A DNA stretch of 22,432 nt from an uncultured Actinomycetes bacterium (GTDB taxonomy: Bacteria > Actinomycetota > Actinomycetes > S36-B12). The DNA lies in the NCBI GenBank assembly GCA_937902285.1, contig CALGTB010000305.1:1-22432 (forward strand), written 5' to 3'. The notes beneath the pieces are model-generated. The model saw nothing but the letters and a program-made list of their open reading frames with translations, was not told the DNA's origin and searched no databases. Below, piece by piece: positions 7,033 to 14,591 of this stretch; position 1 is the stretch's first letter; every line of letters begins with the position of its first letter. Both the position numbers and the translations under genes were made by a program.

Positions 7033-7818
7033 TTAGCGGACGCGGATGTCCTTGAGCACCGGGAACTGCTCGCGCCAGGCCGCGCTCGCATCGGGGTCGA
7101 CCTCGACGACGAGGACCTCCTCCTCGGTGCCCGCCTGTGCCACGACCACGCCCTTGGGGTCGATGACCACGGAGCGACCCCCGAGCTCGATGCCCGGCTG
7201 GGAGCCCACCTCGTTGCAGGCGATGACCCACATCTGGTTCTCGATCGCACGGGCCCGCGTGAGAACGTCCCAGTGCTCGATGCGGGGCGTGGGCCAGCCG
7301 GACGTGAGGATCACGAGCGTGGCGCCGCCCTCGGTGAGGGCCCGGAACAGCTCGGGGAAGCGCAGGTCGTAGCAGGTGGCCAGGCCGGTGGCGCCCAGAG
7401 ACGTGTCGACGACGACCAGCTCCTCGCCACCGCTCATGAGCACGGTCTCGCCGCCCTCGAACCCGAAGAGATGGATCTTCCGGTAGGTGACGATCAGCCG
7501 GCCGTCCGGCCCGAAGAGCAGGCTCGTGTTGTAGTGCTGGCCGTCGTCCGCGAGCTCGCAGATCGAGCCCGCATGCAGCCAGACGGCGTGCTCGGCCGCC
7601 AGTCCTCCGAGCGCCTGCACGAGCGGACCGTCGATCGACTGCGCATGCTCGCGCGCCGCGTCGACGTCGAACGCGCCCACGTGCCAGAGCTCGGGCAGCA
7701 CCACGACGTCGACGCCGGGGGCGGTGCTGTCGATGAGCGAGAGGGTGCGGGTCACCCGGTGGGCGACGGGCTCCGCCGTCGAGCAGTCGAGCTGGATGAG
7801 CGCCACGCGTACGGTCAT
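7033..7818 (-). CDS. Carbon-nitrogen hydrolase (nitrilase superfamily, omega-amidase-like)
   Basis: Soluble cytoplasmic amidase of 261 residues with the complete nitrilase triad: Glu 43 in LPELW, Lys 114 in YRKIHLFG, and nucleophile Cys 149 in TCYDLRFPELFR. The YRKIHLF/CYDLRFPE pair and the SGWPTPRIEHWDVLTRARAIEN segment are typical of the Nit1/Nit2 omega-amidase branch, so the substrate is probably a small omega-amide such as a deaminated glutathione or ketoglutaramate; the precise substrate is inferred. Start ATG 7818 is chosen because the beta strand MTVRVALIQLD starts there and TACAGT (minus strand 7830-7825) lies 6 nt upstream. A longer in-frame extension to 7923 would overlap the divergent gene. 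Downstream is a long inverted repeat. Confidence 0.88.
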   Translation of the reverse strand: MTVRVALIQLDCSTAEPVAHRVTRTLSLIDSTAPGVDVVVLPELWHVGAFDVDAAREHAQSIDGPLVQALGGLAAEHAVWLHAGSICELADDGQHYNTSLLFGPDGRLIVTYRKIHLFGFEGGETVLMSGGEELVVVDTSLGATGLATCYDLRFPELFRALTEGGATLVILTSGWPTPRIEHWDVLTRARAIENQMWVIACNEVGSQPGIELGGRSVVIDPKGVVVAQAGTEEEVLVVEVDPDASAAWREQFPVLKDIRVR

Positions 7819-7879
7819 GGCCCGACTGTACGCATCCATCGACAGCCGCGGCGAGAGGCGCATAGGGTCCCGTTCCATG
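7816..7879. promoter_or_regulatory. Divergent leaderless promoter pair between amidase and DinB-like genes
   Basis: Fifty-eight bases separate the two start codons. The minus strand has TACAGT (7830-7825) 6 nt before ATG 7818. The plus strand has TAGGGT (7863-7868) 8 nt before ATG 7877. Neither gene has a Shine-Dalgarno sequence at a proper distance. Confidence 0.45.
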
Positions 7880-8710
7880 GACCCCATGACCGTCGAGCCC
7901 ACCGTCCCCGAGCTGGTCGACACATGGCAGGCCGCCCTCGACGACCTGGTCGACCTCGTCGATCCGCTGACCGACGAGCAGTGGCGGCGGGCGACCCCGT
8001 GTCCAGGCTGGTCCGTCGGCGACGTGGTGGCTCACACCGTCGACATCGAGTCGGTGTTCTCCGGCGCGCCTCGGCCCGAGCACACTCCCGAGTGGGACCG
8101 GCTGCCGCACGCGGCCTCCCCCTTCGGCCAGTTCACCGAGACGGGCGTCGACTACCGCCGCGCCAGGGCGAAGGCCGACGTCATCGCCGAACTGAGGGCG
8201 ATCATCCTGACGCGCCGCGCCCAGATCGACGCGGTTCCGGTCGGCGGCGAGGTCATGGGCTTCAGCGGCAGCATGGTGCCCCTCTCCCGGTTCGTCCGCA
8301 CGCGCACCTTCGACGTGTGGGCACACGAGCAGGACGTCCGCGCCGCCGTCGGTCGCGACAGACACTGGAGCAGCGCACCCGCCATCGTGTCGTTCCAGCA
8401 GATGGCCGGCGCCCTGCCGTACGTGTGGGGCAAGGAGGCCCAGGCACCCGAGGGCGCCGTGGTGCGCATCAGCGTGACGGGGCCCGAGCTGGAGTCCGAG
8501 CTCTACGCGGTCGTCGACGACGGCAAGGGGCGTGCGTGCAGCGCGGTGGACGACGCCGACGTGCACCTGACGCTGTCGTGGCCCGACTACATGCGACTGT
8601 CCTGCGGGCGCCTCGATGTCGACGATCCGGGCCTGCGCGGCAGGTTGTCGCTCAACGGCGATTCCGACCTGGGTGAGGCCCTGCTGCGCGCGATGGCCAT
8701 CACGCCGTAA
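7877..8710 (+). CDS. Maleylpyruvate isomerase / DinB-like family protein
   Basis: Cytoplasmic protein of 277 residues with a mycothiol-dependent maleylpyruvate isomerase (MDMPI) N-terminal domain of the DinB-like four-helix fold, often annotated TIGR03083/TIGR03086. PCPGWSVGDVVAHT (41-54) holds the first predicted metal ligand, His 53. RTFDVWAHEQDVR (143-155) holds Asp 146 and His 150, matching the Glu/His pair of the characterised isomerase with Asp in place of Glu. The last third, with LTLSWPDYMRL and RLSLNGDSDLGEALLRAM, resembles the SCP2-like C-terminal domain of this group. The real reaction of most members is unknown; thiol-dependent chemistry with mycothiol is plausible. ATG 7877 is preferred over ATG 7886 on promoter spacing. 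Confidence 0.82.
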   Translation: MDPMTVEPTVPELVDTWQAALDDLVDLVDPLTDEQWRRATPCPGWSVGDVVAHTVDIESVFSGAPRPEHTPEWDRLPHAASPFGQFTETGVDYRRARAKADVIAELRAIILTRRAQIDAVPVGGEVMGFSGSMVPLSRFVRTRTFDVWAHEQDVRAAVGRDRHWSSAPAIVSFQQMAGALPYVWGKEAQAPEGAVVRISVTGPELESELYAVVDDGKGRACSAVDDADVHLTLSWPDYMRLSCGRLDVDDPGLRGRLSLNGDSDLGEALLRAMAITP

Positions 8711-8730
8711 GGACGACGTCCCGGTCGTCC
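8711..8730. terminator. Bidirectional hairpin between convergent genes
   Basis: GGACGAC (8711-8717) pairs with GTCGTCC (8724-8730) around a 6-base centre, filling exactly the gap between the stop of the plus-strand gene (8710) and that of the minus-strand E2 gene (8732). No T-run is present, so it is a weak intrinsic terminator at best. Confidence 0.45.
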
Positions 8731-8731
8731 G

Positions 8732-9997
8732 TCAGCCCGCGTCGTCCATCATCAGCGCGAGCGCCGGGTCCTGCAGGAACGCGGCGACCGACTGCAGGGC
8801 CCGCGAGCCGAGTGCGCCGTCGATCACCCGGTGGTCGAACGAGAACGACAACTGCATGACAGGTCGCGCGACGACCTGCCCCGCCACCACCCACGGCCGG
8901 TCGATGACCCGGCCCATCGCGAGGATCGACGTCTGCCCGGGGTTGATGATGGGCGTGCCGCCGTCGACCCCGAACACCCCCACGTTGGTGAGGGTGATGG
9001 TGCCGCCGGTGAGGTCGGCCGGCGTGCTGCGGCCCGCGCGCGCGGTGTCGATCAGCGCCTGCACCTGGCGCGCCAGGTCGACGAGACCGAGTGCCGATGC
9101 GTTCTTGATCGTCGGAACGAGCAGTCCGCGCGGCGTGTCCGCCGCGATCCCCAGGTGAACGGCCCGGTGGATCACCACGTCGGCGCCGTCGGCACTGTCG
9201 ACCCAGGTGGAGTTGATGCGCGGGTGCAGCCGGGCGGCCCGGATGAGGCCGGCGGCCACGAGGATCATCGGAGTGATGCGGACGTCGGCGGCGCCCGGTG
9301 CCTCGCGCAGCCGCTGCACCACCTCCATCGCCCGGCTCATGTCGACGTCGACCCATTCGGTCACGTGCGGCGCGGTGAAGGCCGACTGCACCATGGCCTC
9401 GGCCATGGCCCTCTGCACCCCGCGCACCGGAACACGGTCACCTGCGGAGTCGCTGCTCACGCTTGGAGGCATCGCCACTCCGCCTGCGGCGGCGAGAACA
9501 TCCGATCGCGTCACCTCGCCGTGCTGGCCGGTGGCCGGCACGGTGCTGATGTCGATGCCCCTCTCGCGGGCGAGCTTGCGCACCAACGGCTTCGCACGCA
9601 CGGTCGTCATCGGCTGATGCTCCTGAACCGCGGCCTCCGGAGCCTCCACCGTCCCCGGAGCCTCCCGGCGGCGGCGCCGGGCCGGCGGACCGTCCTCGCG
9701 CACCCCGTAGCCCACGAGCACGGCCTGGCGCTGGGGACCGGGCGCGGCCGCCGGCACATCACCGAGCACCGAGATGATGGGCGAGCCGACCGCGACGATC
9801 TGCCCCTCCGCCGCGTGCAGCTCCTCGACGACGCCGGCGAACGGGCACGGCAGCTCGACCGCCGCCTTCGCCGTCTCGATCTCGACGATCATCTGGTTGA
9901 CGGCGACCACATCGCCCGGACGAACCAGCCAGCGGAGGATCTCCGCCTCGGTCAGGCCCTCGCCGACGTCGGGGAGTGAGAACACGTGGGCGCCCAT
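8732..9997 (-). CDS. bkdC: Branched-chain 2-oxoacid dehydrogenase E2 (dihydrolipoyl acyltransferase)
   Basis: Acyltransferase core of the branched-chain 2-oxoacid dehydrogenase complex, 421 residues. A single lipoyl domain (1-80) carries the lipoylated lysine in EIETAKAAVELP (Lys 44). A Pro/Arg-rich linker follows, then the peripheral subunit-binding domain (about 131-168, RAKPLVRKLARERGID). The catalytic domain occupies about 190-421, with the active-site motif DHRVIDG (His 389, Asp 393). The start overlaps the E1 beta stop by one base (TGATG) without an evident Shine-Dalgarno, indicating translational coupling. Gene content and order identify the branched-chain rather than the pyruvate complex; lipoylated E2 with one lipoyl domain fits. 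No E3 (lpd) gene follows, so E3 must come from elsewhere. Confidence 0.92.
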   Translation of the reverse strand: MGAHVFSLPDVGEGLTEAEILRWLVRPGDVVAVNQMIVEIETAKAAVELPCPFAGVVEELHAAEGQIVAVGSPIISVLGDVPAAAPGPQRQAVLVGYGVREDGPPARRRRREAPGTVEAPEAAVQEHQPMTTVRAKPLVRKLARERGIDISTVPATGQHGEVTRSDVLAAAGGVAMPPSVSSDSAGDRVPVRGVQRAMAEAMVQSAFTAPHVTEWVDVDMSRAMEVVQRLREAPGAADVRITPMILVAAGLIRAARLHPRINSTWVDSADGADVVIHRAVHLGIAADTPRGLLVPTIKNASALGLVDLARQVQALIDTARAGRSTPADLTGGTITLTNVGVFGVDGGTPIINPGQTSILAMGRVIDRPWVVAGQVVARPVMQLSFSFDHRVIDGALGSRALQSVAAFLQDPALALMMDDAG

Positions 9998-10983
9998 CAG
10001 AAGGCCATCGCTCGATCGACCGCGTCGAGCACCCGGTCGAGGTCGGGCAGGAAGTGCTCCTCGAGCCGGCTCGGCGGGTAGGGCACGTCGTACCCGGTGA
10101 CGCGCAGGACGGGGGCCTCGAGGGTGAAGAAGCAGCGCTCGGCCACTCGCGCGGCCACCTCGGCACCGAGCCCGGCATTGCCGGATGCCTCATGCACCAC
10201 GACCAGCCGCCCGGTGCGCTCGACCGAGGCGATCACCGTGTCGAGGTCGAGCGGGGACAGCGACTGGAGGTCGATGACCTCCAAGGAGGCGTCGGTCGAC
10301 GCCTCCGCCGCCTCCAGGCACGTGCGCACCATGGGCCCGTAGCAGGCGACCGTGACGTCGGACCCCGTGCGCACGACCCGGGCCCGCCACGGGTCCGCGA
10401 CCTGCAGGAGGTCGAGTGCGTCGACCTGCTCGTCGACCTCGCCCTTGTCCCAGTAGCGGCGCTTCGGCTCGAAGTAGACCACCGGGTCCTGGCACGCGAT
10501 CGCCTGCTGGATGGTCAGGTAGGCCGCCTGCGGGTCGCTGGGCGTGAGGACGCGAAGGCCCGCCGTGTGCGCGAAGTAGGCCTCCGGTGACTCGCTGTGA
10601 TGCTCAACCGCCCCGATGCCGCCGCCGTACGGGATGCGGATCACGATCGGCATCGGGACCGTGCCCTCGGTCCGGCGATGCATCTTCGCCACCTGCGAGA
10701 CGATCTGGTCGAAGGCCGGGTAGACGAAGCCGTCGAACTGGATCTCGAGGACGGGTCGGTAGCCCCGCATGGCCATGCCGACGGCCGTGCCGACGATCCC
10801 GCTCTCGGCGAGCGGGGCGTCCATGACGCGGTGCTCGCCGAAGTCCTTCTGCAGCCCGTCGGTGATCCTGAAGACGCCGCCGAGCCGGCCGATGTCCTCA
10901 CCGAACAGGACGACGCGGTCGTCGGCCTCCATCGCCCGCCGCAGCCCCGCGTTCAGGGCCTTCGCCATCGTCATCGTGGTCAC
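9997..10983 (-). CDS. bkdB: Branched-chain 2-oxoacid dehydrogenase E1 beta subunit
   Basis: Beta subunit of the thiamine diphosphate-dependent decarboxylase, 328 residues. The transketolase pyrimidine-binding domain (1-180) shows GEDIGRLGGVFR with the Glu needed to activate the cofactor, DAPLAESGIVGTAVGMA and FDGFVYPAFDQIVSQ. The C-terminal transketolase domain contains VIDLQSLSPLD and VVVHEAS. GTG 10983 is chosen because GAGG (10994-10991) is 7 nt upstream and the codon overlaps the E1 alpha stop (GTGA). ATG 10974 and ATG 10968 are possible alternatives but more distant from that site. It forms the alpha2-beta2 E1 with the upstream gene product, feeding acyl groups from valine, leucine and isoleucine keto acids to E2. 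The symbol follows one common usage; naming differs among genera. Confidence 0.92.
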   Translation of the reverse strand: MTTMTMAKALNAGLRRAMEADDRVVLFGEDIGRLGGVFRITDGLQKDFGEHRVMDAPLAESGIVGTAVGMAMRGYRPVLEIQFDGFVYPAFDQIVSQVAKMHRRTEGTVPMPIVIRIPYGGGIGAVEHHSESPEAYFAHTAGLRVLTPSDPQAAYLTIQQAIACQDPVVYFEPKRRYWDKGEVDEQVDALDLLQVADPWRARVVRTGSDVTVACYGPMVRTCLEAAEASTDASLEVIDLQSLSPLDLDTVIASVERTGRLVVVHEASGNAGLGAEVAARVAERCFFTLEAPVLRVTGYDVPYPPSRLEEHFLPDLDRVLDAVDRAMAF

Positions 10984-12080
10984 GCGTGCACCTCGTCCCC
11001 GAACGACGCGTCGTAGTCGGCGACCGCCCGCCGCTGCTCCTCGATGAGGCGGTGCGGCTCGGCGTAGACGTGGTCGAACATCGCCTGGCTCGGCGGCTCG
11101 GGCATCGCCCGCACTCCGTCGCGGACGACGACGGCGAGCTCGTCGGCCTCGCGCTCGACCTGGTCGAAGAATTGCCGGTCGGCGAGGCCCTGCCGCGCGA
11201 GGAACACCTTCAGCCGTTCGATCGGGTCGCGCAGCCGCCACACCTCGAGCTCGTCGGCATGCCGATAGCGGGTCGGATCGTCGGACGACGTGTGCGCGGC
11301 CATGCGGTAGGTGAACGCCTCGATCAGGGTCGGGCCCTCGCCGGCGCGGGCCCGATCGAGGGCGTGCCTCGTGACGGCCATGACCGCCAGGATGTCGTTG
11401 CCGTCAACCTGCACGCCCGGGAAGCCGAACCCCGCCGCGCGCTCGTAGATGGGGACGCGGCTCTGGCGGTCGCGCGGCTGCGAGATCGCCCACTGGTTGT
11501 TCTGGCAGAAGAACACCACCGGCGCGTTGAACACCGACGCGAAGACGAACGCCTCGTTGACATCGCCCTCCGCTGTCGCACCGTCGCCGAAGTAGGCGAT
11601 GGCTGCGTCGTCGGAGCCGTCGAGGCGGATGCCCATCGCGTAGCCGACCCCATGCAGCGCCTGGTTGCCGATCACGATCGTGTACGGCGCACAGCGCTTC
11701 TGCAGGGGGTCCCAGCCGCCGTTGGTGACGCCGCGGAACATCGACAGCATGTCGAGCGGGGGGACGCCGCGCGTCCAGGTGACGCCGTGATCGCGGTAGG
11801 TCGGGAAGGCGAAGTCGCCGGGCCGCAGGACCCGGCCCGAGCCCACCTGAGCCGCCTCCTGCCCCAGGCACGAGGCCCACAGGCCCAGCTCGCCCTGGCG
11901 CTGCAGCGCCGTCGCCTCCGTGTCGACCCGCCGGACGAGCACCAGGTCGCGGTAGAGGGACCGCAGCTCGGCGTCGCTCAGGGCGATGTCGTACTCCGGA
12001 TGCGCCACCCGCTCGCCCTCAGGCGACAGCAGCTGGACCGCTCCGGGACTCCGCACGCCATCGAGGCTCACGGCTGTCAT
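10980..12080 (-). CDS. bkdA: Branched-chain 2-oxoacid dehydrogenase E1 alpha subunit
   Basis: Alpha subunit of E1, 366 residues, first gene of the bkd operon. The thiamine diphosphate motif runs from GDG (165-167) to NN (194-195) with the usual spacing of about 30. GQEAAQVG, FPTYRDHG, MFRGVTNGGWDPLQK and YRMAAHTSSDDPTRYR are typical of branched-chain E1 alpha, and the last covers the loop near the active site. ATG 12080 has GGAG (minus strand 12091-12088) 7 nt upstream, and the long upstream reading frame runs into the divergent regulator gene. The complex oxidatively decarboxylates branched-chain 2-oxoacids, either for amino-acid catabolism or for branched fatty-acid primers; which one applies here cannot be seen. 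Confidence 0.93.
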   Translation of the reverse strand: MTAVSLDGVRSPGAVQLLSPEGERVAHPEYDIALSDAELRSLYRDLVLVRRVDTEATALQRQGELGLWASCLGQEAAQVGSGRVLRPGDFAFPTYRDHGVTWTRGVPPLDMLSMFRGVTNGGWDPLQKRCAPYTIVIGNQALHGVGYAMGIRLDGSDDAAIAYFGDGATAEGDVNEAFVFASVFNAPVVFFCQNNQWAISQPRDRQSRVPIYERAAGFGFPGVQVDGNDILAVMAVTRHALDRARAGEGPTLIEAFTYRMAAHTSSDDPTRYRHADELEVWRLRDPIERLKVFLARQGLADRQFFDQVEREADELAVVVRDGVRAMPEPPSQAMFDHVYAEPHRLIEEQRRAVADYDASFGDEVHA

Positions 12081-12133
12081 CCTCGCACTCCGCCACACCC
12101 TGGAACCAGCCATTCGGCGACTCGGACTCGCGA

Positions 12134-12159
12134 TGCACCCCGTAGTGCACAATGACGGC
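12134..12159 (+). promoter_or_regulatory. Promoter region of the DosR-like regulator
   Basis: CACAAT (12148-12153) ends 6 nt before ATG 12160 and could be the -10 of a leaderless transcript. A small dyad TGCAC-N6-GTGCA (12134-12149) lies across its upstream edge. The whole divergent region to the bkd operon is 79 bp, so a protein bound here could affect both genes. No DosR-type GGGAC/GTCCC palindrome is seen in it. Confidence 0.35.
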
Positions 12160-12831
12160 ATGTCCGGAGTGCCCGAATCACCGACCGTCATCCGCGTGTT
12201 CCTCATGGACGACCACGAGATCGTCCGGCGGGGGCTCGCCGACCTCATCGGCCTCGAGCGCGACATGGAGGTGGTGGGCGAGGCCGGCTCGACCGCCGAC
12301 GCCCTGCACCGCATCCCCGCATCTCGACCCGATGTCGCCGTCCTCGACGTGCGCCTGCCCGACGGCAGCGGGGTGGAGGTGTGCCGCGACGTGCGCTCGA
12401 GCATGCCCGAGGTGCACTGCCTCATGCTCACGTCGTACGCCGACGACGAGGCCCTGTTCGACGCGATCATGGCCGGGGCCTCGGGATACGTGCTCAAGGA
12501 GATCCGGGGCAACGACCTGGTCGACGCCATCCGGCAGGTGGCGTCGGGCAAGTCGCTCCTCGATCCCATGGCGACGCAGCGGGTGCTCGAGAGGCTGCGC
12601 AACGGCGAGAAGCACGACAGCCGCCTCGACGCCCTGTCCGACCAGGAGAAGCGCATCCTCGAGCTCATCGGCGAGGGGATGACCAACCGCCAGATCGGCG
12701 AGCAGATGCACCTCGCCGAGAAGACCGTCAAGAACTACGTATCGAGCCTGCTCGCGAAGCTCGGCATGGAGCGGCGCACGCAGGCCGCGGCGTTCGTCGC
12801 CCGCATGTCAGCCGAGCAGGACCACCGCTGA
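12160..12831 (+). CDS. devR: DosR/DevR-like NarL-family response regulator
   Basis: DNA-binding response regulator of 223 residues. The receiver domain (10-125) has the acidic pair MDDHE (17-18), phosphoacceptor Asp 63 in VLDVRLPDG, Thr 91 in LMLTSY and Lys 113 in YVLKE. A linker leads to a LuxR-type helix-turn-helix (about 158-215). The recognition region AEKTVKNYVS-LLAKLGMERRTQAA is, from memory, the same as in M. tuberculosis DosR apart from one residue, including the lysines and asparagine that contact DNA. In mycobacteria this protein turns on the hypoxia/NO dormancy regulon when phosphorylated by DosS/DosT. The start at ATG 12160 fits the first receiver strand and the leaderless promoter. 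The probable partner kinase is encoded convergently just downstream. Confidence 0.9.
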   Translation: MSGVPESPTVIRVFLMDDHEIVRRGLADLIGLERDMEVVGEAGSTADALHRIPASRPDVAVLDVRLPDGSGVEVCRDVRSSMPEVHCLMLTSYADDEALFDAIMAGASGYVLKEIRGNDLVDAIRQVASGKSLLDPMATQRVLERLRNGEKHDSRLDALSDQEKRILELIGEGMTNRQIGEQMHLAEKTVKNYVSSLLAKLGMERRTQAAAFVARMSAEQDHR

Positions 12832-12901
12832 CCGCACGCGCTCCAGGTCGCTGACGTTCTGCGCACCACGTCGCTGACTGCAGGCGCTTCAGGTCGCTGA
12901 C
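12824..12901. repeat. Degenerate 23-bp tandem repeat across two convergent stop codons
   Basis: The word [GA][TC]CGCTGAC recurs at 12824, 12847, 12870 and 12893, exactly 23 bp apart. Units one to three also share GCGC-N2-CA at positions 15-22, giving a consensus GTCGCTGAC-N5-GCGCTYCAG. The first copy contains the TGA of the regulator gene and the last contains the end of the kinase gene on the other strand. The 57-bp intergenic gap is thus made almost wholly of this repeat. Confidence 0.7.
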
Positions 12902-14559
12902 GCCGCCGAGTCGTCGAGCGGCACGCACCACGTCAGCCTCGTCCCGCCCGCATCCGCCACCCGCTCGAGCCGGCAGCTGCCGCCGAGCTCCTGGGCGCGG
13001 GACGCGATGTTGGCCACCCCTGAGCGCCGCCCGGCACCGTCGGCGCTGATCCCGACGCCGTCGTCGCTCACGACGAGGACGACCTGCCCGTGCTCGATCT
13101 GCACCATGACCTCGACCTTGCGCGCCGCCGCATGCTTGGCCGCATTCGTAAGGGCCTCCCTCAGCGCGGCGATGACGTGATCGGTGGTCTCGACGGTCAG
13201 CATCGAGTCGACCGGTCCGGTGAAGCGCACCGACGGCTCGAAGCCGAGCAGGGCGGCCGACTGCGACGTCTCGCGCAGCACGCGGCCCCGGGCGCTCGAC
13301 GTCGGTCCGTCGACAGGCTCATGCAGCGCGAAGATCGTCTGCCGGATCTCCTTGATGGTCTCGTCGAGCTCGTCGACGGCGCGGGAGACTCGCTCGGCCG
13401 CCGCGTCGGGGACATCCGGGATGCGCGTGGTGCCCTGCAGCATCATGCCCGTGGCGAACAGGCGCTGGATGACGAGGTCGTGCAGGTCGCGTGCGATGCG
13501 GTCGCGGTCCTCGTAGACGGCCAGGCGCTCGTGCTCGCGGAGCGCCCGCGCGAGGAGCAGGGTGACCGCAGCCTGAGAGGCGAAGGCGCCCGCGAGGTCG
13601 GTGGCCTCCTGCGGCAGCCGCCGCGTCGAGTCGCCCCACAGCAGCATGAGGACGCCGAGCACCTGGTCGGACGTGACGAGGGGGATGACCACCGCGGGGC
13701 CACTGCCGCGCGACGCGGTCTTCAGGGCGAGCACGTCAGCGCTCTCCCGCTCGACCCGGCTCATCCCGTCGCGGTAGGCGTCATGGGCAACGGACTCAGG
13801 CGGGACGTGCTGTCCCTCCCAGGCTCCGACGATGTCGAGCATCTCGCTCGTCATCGTGCTGGCGGCGTCGGCGCGACCATCGACGATCTCGACCGTCAGC
13901 CGGTCGTCAGTGTCCGGCAGCGCGACCAGCGCCACGTCGGCGCCGGTCAGGGTTCGGGCGCGGTTGGCGACCATGGCGAGCACCTCGTCGGGCTCGGTGT
14001 CGGCGAGCACGGCGTTGGCGATGTCGCTGAGCGCCCGCTGCCAGTGCTCGCGCTGCCGCGACTGCTCGTACAGCCGCGAGTTCTCGATCGCCACGGCGGC
14101 CGCCGCCGCCAGCGCCATGACCGTTCGCTCGTCCTCCGACGTGAACCCCGCGCCGTTGCGCTTCTCGGTGAGGTACAGGTTGCCGAACACCTCGCCGCGC
14201 ACCCGTACCGGGACGCCGAGGAACGAGCGCATCGGCGGGTGACCCGGGGGGAAGCCCGTCGACGCGGGATGCGCCGACATGTCGTCGAGCCTGATCGGCA
14301 CGGGATGCGCCATGAGCAGGCCGAGGATCCCGCGGCCGCTGGGCAGGTCGCCGATGGCCGTCGCCGTGGTCGAGTCGACCCCGACATGCACGAACTCGGC
14401 CAGGCCTCCGTCGGAGTCGAGCACCCCGAGGGCGCCGTACGACGCGTCGACGAGCTCGACGGCCGCCTGCACGATGCGGCGAAGGGTGGCGCCGATCTCG
14501 AGGCCGGCCGCGACCGACATCACCGCGGTGAACAGCCCTCGATCGCGCTCTTCCCTCAT
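12889..14559 (-). CDS. devS: DosS/DevS-like GAF-domain sensor histidine kinase
   Basis: Cytoplasmic sensor kinase of 556 residues. GAF domain A (about 18-165) closely follows DosS: ELVDASYGALGV, LDDMSAHPASTGFP, HPPMRSFLGVPVRVR and VFGNLYLTEK. His 107 aligns with the heme-ligating His 149 of DosS and Tyr 129 with the distal Tyr 171, with the same 22-residue spacing. GAF domain B covers about 185-340. The HisKA_3 dimerisation domain has phosphoacceptor His 360 in RIARDLHDLVIQRLFATG. The HATPase domain has REALTNAAKHA (N box) and SDDGVGIS (G1). The N-terminus is roughly 40 residues shorter than DosS. An in-frame TAG with no start codon between it and ATG 14559 fixes the start. It lies 32 nt after cydC on the same strand, with TAGGCT (14583-14578) as a possible internal -10. 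Confidence 0.9.
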   Translation of the reverse strand: MREERDRGLFTAVMSVAAGLEIGATLRRIVQAAVELVDASYGALGVLDSDGGLAEFVHVGVDSTTATAIGDLPSGRGILGLLMAHPVPIRLDDMSAHPASTGFPPGHPPMRSFLGVPVRVRGEVFGNLYLTEKRNGAGFTSEDERTVMALAAAAAVAIENSRLYEQSRQREHWQRALSDIANAVLADTEPDEVLAMVANRARTLTGADVALVALPDTDDRLTVEIVDGRADAASTMTSEMLDIVGAWEGQHVPPESVAHDAYRDGMSRVERESADVLALKTASRGSGPAVVIPLVTSDQVLGVLMLLWGDSTRRLPQEATDLAGAFASQAAVTLLLARALREHERLAVYEDRDRIARDLHDLVIQRLFATGMMLQGTTRIPDVPDAAAERVSRAVDELDETIKEIRQTIFALHEPVDGPTSSARGRVLRETSQSAALLGFEPSVRFTGPVDSMLTVETTDHVIAALREALTNAAKHAAARKVEVMVQIEHGQVVLVVSDDGVGISADGAGRRSGVANIASRAQELGGSCRLERVADAGGTRLTWCVPLDDSAASAT

Positions 14560-14591
14560 GCGATGCTCACGGGGGCCAGCCTAGGTGCACA

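Noticed and set aside
6554..8566. 670-codon minus-strand frame spanning the amidase, DinB-like and ABC genes
   Set aside because: It crosses several well-supported genes in other frames and translates to Arg/Gly/Ala-rich sequence; it is an artefact of high GC.
11986..12159. Upstream extension of the response regulator to 11986
   Set aside because: It overlaps the E1 alpha start on the opposite strand, and the receiver domain begins just after ATG 12160.
12081..12731. Upstream extension of E1 alpha to 12731
   Set aside because: It runs antisense through the response regulator; the E1 alpha homology and the GGAG site place the start at 12080.
12824..12901. CRISPR-like array
   Set aside because: The repeat is a short degenerate 23-bp tandem without unique spacers of constant length beyond five bases, and there are no cas genes.
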